Shown: piece by piece, positions 51,135 through 60,200 of the stretch | Numbering within the stretch: the stretch's first letter is position 1 | Layout: every line of letters starts with the position of its first letter | Assembly: GCA_001302245.1 (NCBI GenBank) | Contig: LGYU01000013.1 | Location: 1 to 64,000 of the forward strand | DNA length: 64,000 nt | Direction of reading: 5' to 3' | Source: Chitinophagaceae bacterium PMP191F | GTDB taxonomy: Bacteria; Bacteroidota; Bacteroidia; Chitinophagales; Chitinophagaceae | The notes under the pieces: generated by a model | Seen by the model: the letters and a program-made list of their open reading frames with translations, nothing else | Databases searched by the model: none | Told to the model about the DNA's origin: nothing | Position numbers and translations under genes: made by a program

Positions 51135-53621
51135 ATGCAAAACCCAATTACCTTTTTGTATAATTGTTTCTATTCTTTTTCTGCAAAATCTGTTTCACAG
51201 CATTTACTGACAGTTATAGCTATTACCTGCCTGCTGTCTTTTCCGGTACTGCAATCAAAAGCTCAACCTGTTATTACAATTGCCGATGGGTTTCCGGTTG
51301 GCTCACAGGCTACGGCAGCAGCTTATGGGAACGGGGCCTATGTGGTAGTAGGGAATAATGGTTATATAGTACGATCTACAGATGGTGTACATTGGAGTAT
51401 CAAACAATCTGCGGCAAGTTTTCTGAATGTTAGCTACAATAGTGTAACGTATGGCAATTCATTATTTGTTGCGGTTACTGGTGATGGAAAAATTGTAACT
51501 TCTCCAGATGGTATTACCTGGACGCAGCGTACTTCCGGCACTACCAATGCTTTACTGGACATTACGTATGGTGGCGGCAAGTTTATAGCCGCCGGAAGCG
51601 CGGGTACAGTTTTGTCTTCCACCGATGGTATCACCTGGACCAGTATTACTACAGGCGGAGCTGCCAGTGATCAGTTCATTAATATTATATATACAGGCTC
51701 TCAGTATGTAATTGGTTCACGCGATGGCGCCACTGGCGGAGCTGCTGTATTCTATTCCACAACAGGAGCTACCGGTACCTGGACAAAGGTCACGGTTTCT
51801 TCCAACGGCATTGATGCCTTGAATCGTCTTGTGTATGTGAACAGCCGCTTCTATATTTTTACTCCTGGCACTGCAGGGGGAGCCAGAGTTTATACTGCTA
51901 CAAATGTTACGAGCTGGTCTCAGGTAACCAATACGCGTATTACAGGTACCACGCAGCTTTTTGATGCCTTTTATGATGGGACTACCAGTTATTTTTTCGG
52001 CACTACTCCTGAATATTCTTATGGTTCAGTGATCACATCTACGGATTTAACAAATTTTACGTTACAACCCCGCACTACTTCTATTACAGCCACCAAAGCT
52101 GCATACCGTAATGGGCTGTATTTCCAGTTTGGCAATGAAGGTATTGCCACCGCCACCAACGGAAGCAACTGGAGTATTCCCGGAGGTGTTTACCTGGGTA
52201 TTACCAGCAATGGGGGCCAGTATGTGGCAGTAGGACAGATTACCACTTCCGATGCGGGGATCTTTACTTCTGCAGATGGAACTAACTGGGTCAGCAGGTC
52301 TTATTACGGAAAGCCTTTGAATGGTGTTGTGTATGGTAATGGTAAATACGTGGCTGTTGGAAACATTGATGTAAATACTTTCAGCACATTTGCAACATCT
52401 GTTGATGGAGTGGTCTGGGTTCCGGGTAATACAGGTATTGGGGACAACCTGAGAAGTGTTGCTTATGGTAATAATAAGTACGTGGCTGTAGGGCTTAATG
52501 GAAGGATCATTTATTCTGCTGATGGCCTTAGCTGGAGCAGCGCAGAAAATGTTACAGGCTATAACTACTATAGTGTTGCTTATCTCAACAATCGTTTTAT
52601 TGCTGTGGGAGGTAGTACTGCTGTAGGAGGAGCAGCAAAAGTAAAATATTCATCAGATGGTGTTACCTGGACAGATGCAAGCCCATCGATAACGGGCCAG
52701 TTTCATAGTATTGCCTATAATGGTAGCAAATTTGTACTGGTAGGACGTGATAATACAAGTGGCTCACAGAAATTTATTACTGTCACAACAAGTGATATTA
52801 CAAACACTACAGCATATTCTGCAACAGTAACTGTAACATCTGCCGATGGAGATATTGGTACCCTGGGTTTTGGCGGTATTGCTTATGGAAACGGGTATTT
52901 TATGGCGATAGCAAATCTGAAAGTGTCTCCTTTTACGGCTTACATTTTGACATCTACTGATGGTGCTACCTGGACTGTAACCAATGCTGGTAGCGTCAGC
53001 AGGTTGAGGGGTATTACATACAAAGGTTCCAACGTTTTTAAAGTGGTAGGATTGGCCAATACTATTATGAATGCAAATATCGGTACGGCATTACCGCTTA
53101 CACTGCTGCAGTTTACGGGCAAACTGGTGAATAACAAAACACAGTTGAACTGGAATACATCCAGTGAAATGAATACGCTGCGGTTTGATATTGAAACTTC
53201 TGCTGATGGCGTTACATTCCATAAGATTGGTGAAGTAGCTGCTGCAGAAAAAAGCAGTACTATCAAAAACTACGTATTTACACATGCCAATCCTGTTGCA
53301 GGTAATAATTTTTACCGCCTTAAAATGATTGATATTGATCAGCAGTTTACCTATAGCAATATTGTAAAAATACAGGTAACTGAAAATGAACGTTCCATTG
53401 CCTTGTATCCGAATCCTTTGCAGGGTAATATGATCACTATCAATGCAGCGCAGGGTGTAACATTGCCTTTGAATTATGTTATTTACGACGTGAACGGGAA
53501 GAAAGTACTGGAAGGCCGCTTACTGAAAAGAAGCCAGGAAGTACAGGTACCTTCACTATTGCGCGGAACCTATTCTGTATCTTTCAGTAATGGCACTTCG
53601 CTCAAATTGCTTAAGCAATAA
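51135..53621 (+). CDS. Secreted beta-propeller-like repeat protein with T9SS sorting domain
   Basis: An 828-residue protein. A long signal peptide (about 1-44, hydrophobic core LLTVIAITCLLSFPVLQ, cut near SKAQP) is followed by about a dozen repeats of roughly 45-60 residues with the pattern YGNGxYVAVGxxGxIxxSxDGxxW, for example YGNNKYVAVGLNGRIIYSAD. This is the repeat style of BNR/photosystem-assembly-factor propellers. Residues about 655-745 form a beta-sandwich linker (LTLLQFTGKLVNNKTQLNWN). The tail from about 750 (LYPNPLQGNMITINA ... GTYSVSFSNGTSLKLLKQ) is a T9SS type A sorting domain. It should be exported to the surface or medium. Binding of a surface polymer or protein is plausible; no catalytic residues identified. 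Confidence 0.88.
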   Translation: MQNPITFLYNCFYSFSAKSVSQHLLTVIAITCLLSFPVLQSKAQPVITIADGFPVGSQATAAAYGNGAYVVVGNNGYIVRSTDGVHWSIKQSAASFLNVSYNSVTYGNSLFVAVTGDGKIVTSPDGITWTQRTSGTTNALLDITYGGGKFIAAGSAGTVLSSTDGITWTSITTGGAASDQFINIIYTGSQYVIGSRDGATGGAAVFYSTTGATGTWTKVTVSSNGIDALNRLVYVNSRFYIFTPGTAGGARVYTATNVTSWSQVTNTRITGTTQLFDAFYDGTTSYFFGTTPEYSYGSVITSTDLTNFTLQPRTTSITATKAAYRNGLYFQFGNEGIATATNGSNWSIPGGVYLGITSNGGQYVAVGQITTSDAGIFTSADGTNWVSRSYYGKPLNGVVYGNGKYVAVGNIDVNTFSTFATSVDGVVWVPGNTGIGDNLRSVAYGNNKYVAVGLNGRIIYSADGLSWSSAENVTGYNYYSVAYLNNRFIAVGGSTAVGGAAKVKYSSDGVTWTDASPSITGQFHSIAYNGSKFVLVGRDNTSGSQKFITVTTSDITNTTAYSATVTVTSADGDIGTLGFGGIAYGNGYFMAIANLKVSPFTAYILTSTDGATWTVTNAGSVSRLRGITYKGSNVFKVVGLANTIMNANIGTALPLTLLQFTGKLVNNKTQLNWNTSSEMNTLRFDIETSADGVTFHKIGEVAAAEKSSTIKNYVFTHANPVAGNNFYRLKMIDIDQQFTYSNIVKIQVTENERSIALYPNPLQGNMITINAAQGVTLPLNYVIYDVNGKKVLEGRLLKRSQEVQVPSLLRGTYSVSFSNGTSLKLLKQ

Positions 53622-53647
53622 TTGAATTACATCTTTTCTTTATAGAG

Positions 53648-53679
53648 CAGCCCCGGGAATTTTTCGGGGCTGTTTTTTT
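53648..53679 (+). terminator. Terminator of the repeat-protein gene
   Basis: CAGCCCCG (53648-53655) pairs with CGGGGCTG (53665-53672), followed by seven T residues. Confidence 0.92.
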
Positions 53680-53760
53680 AGGCCGTGTATTCTGTGCCCC
53701 GTTTAATATCCTTTATTACACAGAGTTATGCAAATGCTATTTGGGAGAAAAAGATTATTT

Positions 53761-53786
53761 TATAAGTAAATAAACGTTTACTTATA
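53761..53786. promoter_or_regulatory. Operator of the TetR regulator
   Basis: A 10-6-10 palindrome: TATAAGTAAA (53761-53770) and TTTACTTATA (53777-53786) are perfect reverse complements, and an inner TAAACGTTTA (53771-53780) is a second perfect palindrome with a shifted centre. The right arm runs into the -7 box of the downstream gene. This fits autoregulation by the TetR-family protein. Confidence 0.75.
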
Positions 53787-53790
53787 TTTG
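53783..53790 (+). promoter_or_regulatory. -7 box of the tetR-like gene
   Basis: TATATTTG matches TAnnTTTG exactly, overlaps the operator, and lies 15 bases before the ATG at 53806. Confidence 0.7.
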
Positions 53791-53805
53791 TGCTCTAATC
53801 CTGAT

Positions 53806-54402
53806 ATGAGACCAAAAAATTTAGAAAAAGAACAGGCCATCCGTTCTGCCGCATTGCAGATCATCCAGGAAGAAGGATTGGAGAACCTGAGCATGCAGAA
53901 ACTGGCTAAGGTGGCCAATATATCGCCCCGTACTATTTATATCAAGTACCGTGATAAAGATGATCTGTTGATCAAACTGTTCATTGACGAGGTGCTGGGT
54001 GCTTATGAAGCTGCTGTGCTGGAAAACTTTGATGAAAAGATGGCGTTTGAAGAAGGCGTAAAAACCATTTGGCTGAATACTTTTCATTATTTAAAAAACA
54101 ACAGACAGGCATTTGCGCTGATGCAATATGGCAAATCATCACCATTACTGAATAAAGGTTTCCATGAAAGGAATATCAATGAAGGTGATTTTTTTGCGCC
54201 CATTCACCGTTTCCTGCAGTTGCATATTAAGAAAGGTTCTATTAGAAATTTTCCACATGCTGTACTACGGGCATTGTTGTTTGCGCCGGTGTTTGAATTG
54301 GTGAAAGAATACTTTGACCACAAAGAACGTCCTGTACAGATCATTACTGAGAAAGTGATTGTGAAATGTAGTGAAGCGGTGGTAAAAGGAATGCTGAAAT
54401 AA
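53806..54402 (+). CDS. TetR/AcrR-family transcriptional regulator
   Basis: A 198-residue repressor. The start is the ATG at 53806 (MRPKNLEKEQAIRSAALQII); an in-frame TTG at 53788 lies inside the promoter. The TetR helix-turn-helix is at about 10-55 (LENLSMQKLAKVANISPRTI, YIKYRDKDDLLIKLF). The helical ligand domain follows (about 60-198) with no recognisable effector signature. A large palindrome overlaps its promoter, and a flavin monooxygenase gene follows after 25 bases, so it probably controls that gene in response to the monooxygenase's substrate. Confidence 0.93.
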   Translation: MRPKNLEKEQAIRSAALQIIQEEGLENLSMQKLAKVANISPRTIYIKYRDKDDLLIKLFIDEVLGAYEAAVLENFDEKMAFEEGVKTIWLNTFHYLKNNRQAFALMQYGKSSPLLNKGFHERNINEGDFFAPIHRFLQLHIKKGSIRNFPHAVLRALLFAPVFELVKEYFDHKERPVQIITEKVIVKCSEAVVKGMLK

Positions 54403-54427
54403 ACTGATAACCATTAAAAAGAAAGAG

Positions 54428-55573
54428 ATGAAAATTATTGCCAACAAAAAAATAGCAATAGCAGGCGGCGGGCCCGGAGGTTTATCACTTGCCAGACTTT
54501 TACAGGTCAAGGGAGCAGATGTAAAGGTGTATGAAAGAGATGTGAGCAGAGATGTACGTGTACAGGGAGCCACACTTGATCTGCACGAAGAATCAGGACT
54601 GAAGGCTTTGCAGGAAGCAGGGCTGATGGATGCATTCAGGAAAAATTATCGTCCCGGTGCAGACAAAATACGTATCGTTGACAAACATGCAAATATCTTG
54701 CTGGATGATCATGAAGATGTGGCGTATGAAATATCCCGTCCGGAAATTGACCGTGGTCCATTGAGAAAGATCCTGCTGGAATCATTGCAACCAGGTACAG
54801 TAGTATGGAACAGTCACCTGGTGGGGCTGCAAAAGAAAGACGACGGATGGCAGCTTGAATTTCAGAACGGTACTACTGCTATAGCGGATATTGTGATTGC
54901 TGCAGATGGCGCCAACTCTAAAATACGTCCATATATAACGCCCATTAAACCTTTTTATTCAGGTGTTACTATTGTAGAAGGAGCCGTGTACAATTCGTCT
55001 ACTGCCGTACCGGAATTACACCAGTTGCTGAATGGGGGTAAGATCTTCGCAATGGGGGATGAAAAAACACTGATCGTAAGTTCAAAAGGCGACGGTAGCC
55101 TGGTATTTTATACTGGTTGTAAAACGGATGAATCCTGGTCGTGCAATAATGGAATTGATTTTAACAATGCACAGGAGGTGCTTGCATGGTTTCAACAGGA
55201 ATTTGCAGGGTGGAATAGTGTATGGTCACAGTTGTTTGAAAAAGCATCACTGCCTTTTATTCCCCGTCCGCAATATTGCATGCCGCTGGATCAGTATTGG
55301 AATGCTTTGCCTGATATGACCATGCTGGGTGATGCTGCACACCTGATGCCTCCGTATGCGGGTGAAGGCGTGAACATGGCGATGCTGGATGCATTGGAAT
55401 TAAGCACCTGTTTAATAAGCGATGATTTTAATACAGTGCACGATGCTATTGCTTTTTACGAAAAAGAGATGCGTGCAAGGGCATCGGCAATAGCCGGAAT
55501 GACAATGGAACAAACTGCTTCTTTGCATTCACCGGATGCGATCAAAAATATGCTGGCAATGTTTAATCCGTAA
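54428..55573 (+). CDS. FAD-dependent monooxygenase related to Tet(X)
   Basis: A 381-residue flavoprotein close in length and motif order to the tetracycline hydroxylase Tet(X). The FAD dinucleotide site is KKIAIAGGGPGGLSLARLLQ, then VYERD and GATLDLHEESGLKALQEAG. The second FAD motif is MLGDAAHLMPPYAGEGVNMA, as in Tet(X) (GDAAHLMPPFAGQGVN). By memory of the Tet(X) structure, substrate contacts Gln192, Arg213 and His234 align with Glu, Lys and Val here, so tetracycline may not be the substrate. The gene is downstream of a TetR-type repressor and in one operon with it. Hydroxylation of an aromatic or polyketide-like compound is the safe inference. Confidence 0.85.
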   Translation: MKIIANKKIAIAGGGPGGLSLARLLQVKGADVKVYERDVSRDVRVQGATLDLHEESGLKALQEAGLMDAFRKNYRPGADKIRIVDKHANILLDDHEDVAYEISRPEIDRGPLRKILLESLQPGTVVWNSHLVGLQKKDDGWQLEFQNGTTAIADIVIAADGANSKIRPYITPIKPFYSGVTIVEGAVYNSSTAVPELHQLLNGGKIFAMGDEKTLIVSSKGDGSLVFYTGCKTDESWSCNNGIDFNNAQEVLAWFQQEFAGWNSVWSQLFEKASLPFIPRPQYCMPLDQYWNALPDMTMLGDAAHLMPPYAGEGVNMAMLDALELSTCLISDDFNTVHDAIAFYEKEMRARASAIAGMTMEQTASLHSPDAIKNMLAMFNP

Positions 55574-55583
55574 TATGGATAGG

Positions 55584-55976
55584 CTACCAGGAGGTGATGC
55601 CTTTATTGATAATGACCTTTAATTCTTTTACACCTTCCTGTGGAGGACCAAAACGTAGCGTGGCAACAGCACCTTTCAGGAAGGCTGTTTTTTCCAGTGT
55701 GGGTTTTACTGTTGCAAATAATTGTTGTGCATCGGGGCCATACATATACAGCGTTCCATCACTACTATCCGGGCTTATATCATATCCGTCATATTCACCC
55801 GTAGCAGTGTCTGCAAGCAGGTCCCGCAATTCTTCATCAAGTTCATCCAGCGGATCAAGGTTTTCAAAACCATATAAAAATTTAACGATCACTGCATGCT
55901 CAGGACTGGCAGGTTCAGCAGGTGCCGTTGTTTTTTCGGGATTCTTTTTACCGAACAGCTTATCAAACAATTTCAT
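55584..55976 (-). CDS. Conserved hypothetical protein, 130 residues
   Basis: The start at 55976 (MKLFDKLFGKKNPEKTTAPA) gives a basic N-terminus and a short Pro/Ala linker; a longer open frame to 56024 adds unlikely residues. The folded part (about 28-130) includes VIVKFLYGFENLDPLDELDE, TGEYDGYDISPDSSDGTLYM, YGPDAQQLFATVKPTL and ATLRFGPPQEGVKELKVIIN. I recall this pattern from uncharacterised bacterial proteins but know no function. No export signal. It converges on the monooxygenase gene (10-base gap). Confidence 0.7.
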   Translation of the reverse strand: MKLFDKLFGKKNPEKTTAPAEPASPEHAVIVKFLYGFENLDPLDELDEELRDLLADTATGEYDGYDISPDSSDGTLYMYGPDAQQLFATVKPTLEKTAFLKGAVATLRFGPPQEGVKELKVIINKGITSW

Positions 55977-56182
55977 GGTGGTGTAGATTGAGAAATATTG
56001 TAAAAAGCATGGCAGGCAAGCCACATGCTATACATACAAGTTATTAAAAAATAACGTCAATGCAACAATGTTTTTTGTAATGTAAGAAGGGTATTTATGG
56101 TGTGAGTGATACGGAGATGTTGAATATCCTCCTTTTGTGAGATCTTTTCTGTGTGTGCGGCAGCCGGGGATCTTTATCAGTA

Positions 56183-57136
56183 TTATTCCGTACAGTGGCC
56201 GTTGTAACCGCTTTGTTTAAAGATATCTTCATATTTTGTCCTGTTCAACAGATTCCTGATGGCTTTTTTCTTATCTGTCTGCCGGTTATAATAAGCTTCA
56301 CAGATCCTGTTGCCTATAAAATAGCCCAGATCGGCAGGCCGGTTCTTACTACCGGAACCATTGAACAGCCATGCTGTAATATCGCTGCCATACATTTGTG
56401 TTTCAAACTCCTTCCACAACGTACATTCATTGGCTATGCCATAAGCATAGGTAACTTCATTAATATTGGTGTGCAGGAATAATGCCGGTAAAAAATCTGC
56501 TATGCCTTCCTGCATGGCCGCCGCTATCAGGGTATTGCCACGTTTTCCGCTCTGCTGGCAATGTATACTTTCATGCGCAATCAATGCAGCAACGCTTCCC
56601 AACCCTGTTTTGAGAACTGTTTGTATCCAACCCTGAAATTCAGAACAATCCATTGAAGGATCTGAAAGTGCAATTTCTGCACCCAACAGGATCGTGTTCT
56701 TTTTAATGGTACCACCGCCCCTGAAACAGCCAATGGCAAATGAGACATCCGGAACTTTGAATCCCGGTATGGCATCTTTCAGAATATTCAATGTGCTGTC
56801 TATGGCCCTTATTTCAACGGTTATATTGCTGGTCCTGATCCTTAATGCGGAAAAGAAACGCGGGTATTTCCTGATGGTACGCAAGTATTCGTGGGCTGTA
56901 TATTTCCTTATCTTTATAAAATCCTTGCCGTTCCTGCTCATATTATCCAGGTAAACCTGCTGGATCACAGCAATGCTATCGTCAGTGGATGCAGCATGAG
57001 CCAGGCTATCATACATCTTCCAGAACAGATCAATATCACTTGTTTCGGTACGGCTATTGCCTGATGGCAATCCTTTGGCCGATGCCGTAAAAATGCAAAG
57101 TATAAAACTGAAGATAACTATACCTTTTAAATACAT
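56183..57136 (-). CDS. Secreted HExxH metalloprotease-like protein
   Basis: A 317-residue protein with a signal peptide (cut near TASAKG). Residues about 193-205 carry a gluzincin zinc motif, LIAHESIHCQQSGK (HExxH), with a likely third ligand Glu in MQEGIADFLPALF some 25 residues later. The flanking helices and the C-terminal region (GYFIGNRICEAYYNRQ) resemble DUF2268-type predicted zinc proteases. Family membership is moderately sure; substrate unknown. It is transcribed alone, upstream of the hybrid two-component gene in the same direction. Confidence 0.7.
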   Translation of the reverse strand: MYLKGIVIFSFILCIFTASAKGLPSGNSRTETSDIDLFWKMYDSLAHAASTDDSIAVIQQVYLDNMSRNGKDFIKIRKYTAHEYLRTIRKYPRFFSALRIRTSNITVEIRAIDSTLNILKDAIPGFKVPDVSFAIGCFRGGGTIKKNTILLGAEIALSDPSMDCSEFQGWIQTVLKTGLGSVAALIAHESIHCQQSGKRGNTLIAAAMQEGIADFLPALFLHTNINEVTYAYGIANECTLWKEFETQMYGSDITAWLFNGSGSKNRPADLGYFIGNRICEAYYNRQTDKKKAIRNLLNRTKYEDIFKQSGYNGHCTE

Positions 57137-57253
57137 AGCTGGGTTTTAAGGGTGATCCGGAACATATTCAACCGGATACAACGTGGAACGTATGTAAACA
57201 GTAATTGTTACAATGCGGTGCAGATTTTGGTTGGGTAAGCAGTGCATTGCTTA

Positions 57254-60200
57254 TTATTTTTTCAGTTCCTGTAAGAACTGGGTGGGTGTTTTACCAAACT
57301 CTTTTTTGAAGGCTTTGGTAAAATAAGATTGTGTCTGAATACCTACGCGATACATCACTTCTGTTAAAGGAACATCTTCATGTGTCATAATTTCTACCGC
57401 TTTGCGCAGACGGATGGTGCGTACAAATTCACCGATCGATTGCCCGGTGATACTTTTGATCTTCTCGTATAAACGTGTACGGCTCATTCCTGCTTTACTA
57501 CAGATATAATCTACATCCATATCCGGGTTGGTGAGCTGTGCATCTATTAATTGCAGCAGCTCATCCATGAATGTTTTGTCCTTTGCTGAATGTACCAGGT
57601 CTTTAGCTGCTGCATGCTGGTCGCGGAAATAACGTTCTTTTAACTTTCTGCGTTGTTCAAAAATATTGCGGATGGTCAGTTGCAGCAGGTCAATGCTGAT
57701 GGGTTTGGCAAAATAGAAATCAGCACCGGAACTGACGCCTTCCATCCGTGCAGCCGGGGCGTCCCTGGCCGTCAGCATCAGGAATGGAATATGGCTGGTA
57801 TCAATATCTTCCTTTACCTGTTTGCAAAAATCTATACCATTCATACGTGGCATCATTACATCGCTGATGATCAGATCGGGAAATTCTTCCCTGGCCTTTT
57901 CCAACCCTGTATGGCCATCAGCAGCTTCTGATACATGGTATGCAGGTTGCAGGCTGTCTTTAATAAATTGCCGTAGTTCGTCATTATCATCTGCCAGCAG
58001 AATATGGTATTTACCGGGTGTACGTTCTGCAGACTGGTTATTATCTTCAGGGTTGTTGGGAGATTGTTCGTATCTGTAATGAATACTTTCTAACCGCATG
58101 CCGGCTTCTTCACTGCTTTGGATCCATTTTTCAGCAGGTGTATAGTCGTTGCGGTGTACGGGCAAGCCTATAACGATCTGAGTACCTTTATTCCGTTCGC
58201 TGTACACGTAAATGTTGCCTTTGTGCAATGTGGTAAGGCTTTTTACAAATGCCAGCCCGATACCAGAACCCAGGTGAGATTCGCTGATCTTGTAATAACG
58301 TTCAAAAAGATGGCGTATTGATTCGCGGGAAATGCCAATGCCATTATCAGCTACACAGATATAAATGTATTGTTTGCCTTTGTATGTATGCGGCAATTGT
58401 AAACCGTTGACAAATAAAGGTGTGAATGCATCGCGGTTGGTAAAAAGTTGTATAGCAATATTACCTCCGTCGGCAGTGTATTTGAAAGCGTTGCTTACCA
58501 GGTTCAGTATAATTTTTTCAAGCACTTGCCGGTCGAACCATGTTTCGGGAAGATCACGCGGTACATCTACTGTAAAGCTGATCTTTTTCTGTGCAGCCAG
58601 TTCACGAAATTCATCTGATAATTCCTGCAGGAACAGGCAGAGATTGCCTGGCATTACTTTCAGTTCCAATACGCCGGTCTCTACTTTCCGGAAATCCATC
58701 AGTTCATTAATCAGGCCAGACATGCGGTTGATATTGCGATGCATGATCCTGTAGAGCTCACCCGGCGAACTGCCTTGTTTCTGCAATTTTTCCAGCGCAC
58801 CCAGTATCAGTGATAATGGCGTACGGAACTCATGCGAGATATTGGTAAAGAATTGTAGTTGTTCCTGGTGCATCTCTTCACGTTTCTGTATTTCCAGTCT
58901 GCGGATATGCAATTTTTGCCTGAACCGGTAGAAGGCTAAAATGCCAGTGAGGGCTGCCAGGATGGCCAATGACCTGAACCACCATGTATTCCAGAAAGGT
59001 GGCTTGATAACCAGTTGGATAGTTGTACCCTGTTCATTCCATATACCATCATTGTTGGCAGCTTTTACATGGAAAGTATAAGTTCCGGGATCAAGATTGG
59101 TATAAGATGCTTTGCGTTCGGTACCTACATAGTTCCAGTCATTATCCAGGCCATCCAGTTTATAAGCATACTGGTTATTTTCGGCAGCAGTGTAGTTCAA
59201 TGCTGCAAATCCCAGCGAAAAAGAAGACTGTGCATGTGACAGGGTAATGGTTTGTGCTGTGCTGATGTCCTGTTGCAGCGGTGTATCTTTACCTGGAATA
59301 ACCTTCTGGTTGAATAGCTGAAAGTCTGTAAGATATACCGGTGGAATAAAATTGTTGGTAACGATATTGCCCGGGAAAAATGAATTGAAACCATTGATAC
59401 CGCCAAAGAACATTTCACCCGAACGGGTTTTAAGATAGGCATTGGCTTCAAATTCCAGCCCCTGTAAACCATCTGCTGTATTGAATTTTTTAAAATACCG
59501 TGTTTCAGGATTGAAACAGGTAAGTCCGTTGGAAGTAGCTACCCAGAAATTCCCTTTTTCATCTTCTGTAATGCCTTTGATAAATTCTGATTCAAAACCA
59601 GCAGCAGAGGTGTAACGTGAGAACTTTTTTTGTTGCGGATTAAACAGGTAAAGTCCTGCCTGTCCCACCCACAGACGGCCTTTGCTATCGCAGAACAATA
59701 CTCGCAAATCCGGCATTTTATCATCTGTATGAAAATAATGTGTTATCCGTTGCGTGGCAGGATCATAACAGTTCAGCCCGCCATCATCGGTACCTATCCA
59801 CAGGCTGCCGGTAGCGTCTTCTGCCAGGGAAATAATATTATTGCCATACAGGGCTGTTTGTTGCTGCGGATCGCTGTTGAGCCGTGTGAATTGCCTGCTG
59901 GTGCGGTCAAAACGATTCAAGCCGCCGTAATAAGTAGCAACCCACAAGTTGTGCTGTTTGTCTTCATACACTCTTTGTACATAGTTTGAACTGATGCTGC
60001 GCGGATCTGCAGGGTTGTGTACAAACCGTGTAAATTGACCGGTTTTGCGATTGAGCAGGTTGAGGCCGCCTCCCCAGGTAGCTATCCATAAATTTCCATC
60101 ACTGTCTTCACTTACATGCAATACTTCGTTGGAGCTGATGCCGGACGGGTTATATGGGTTGTAGGTGTAATGTGTAAAACTGTTGGTTTGCCTGTTAAAA

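Noticed and set aside
54428-55573. Naming the monooxygenase tet(X)
   Set aside because: The overall likeness is clear but key tetracycline contacts appear changed, so a resistance gene name would overstate the evidence.
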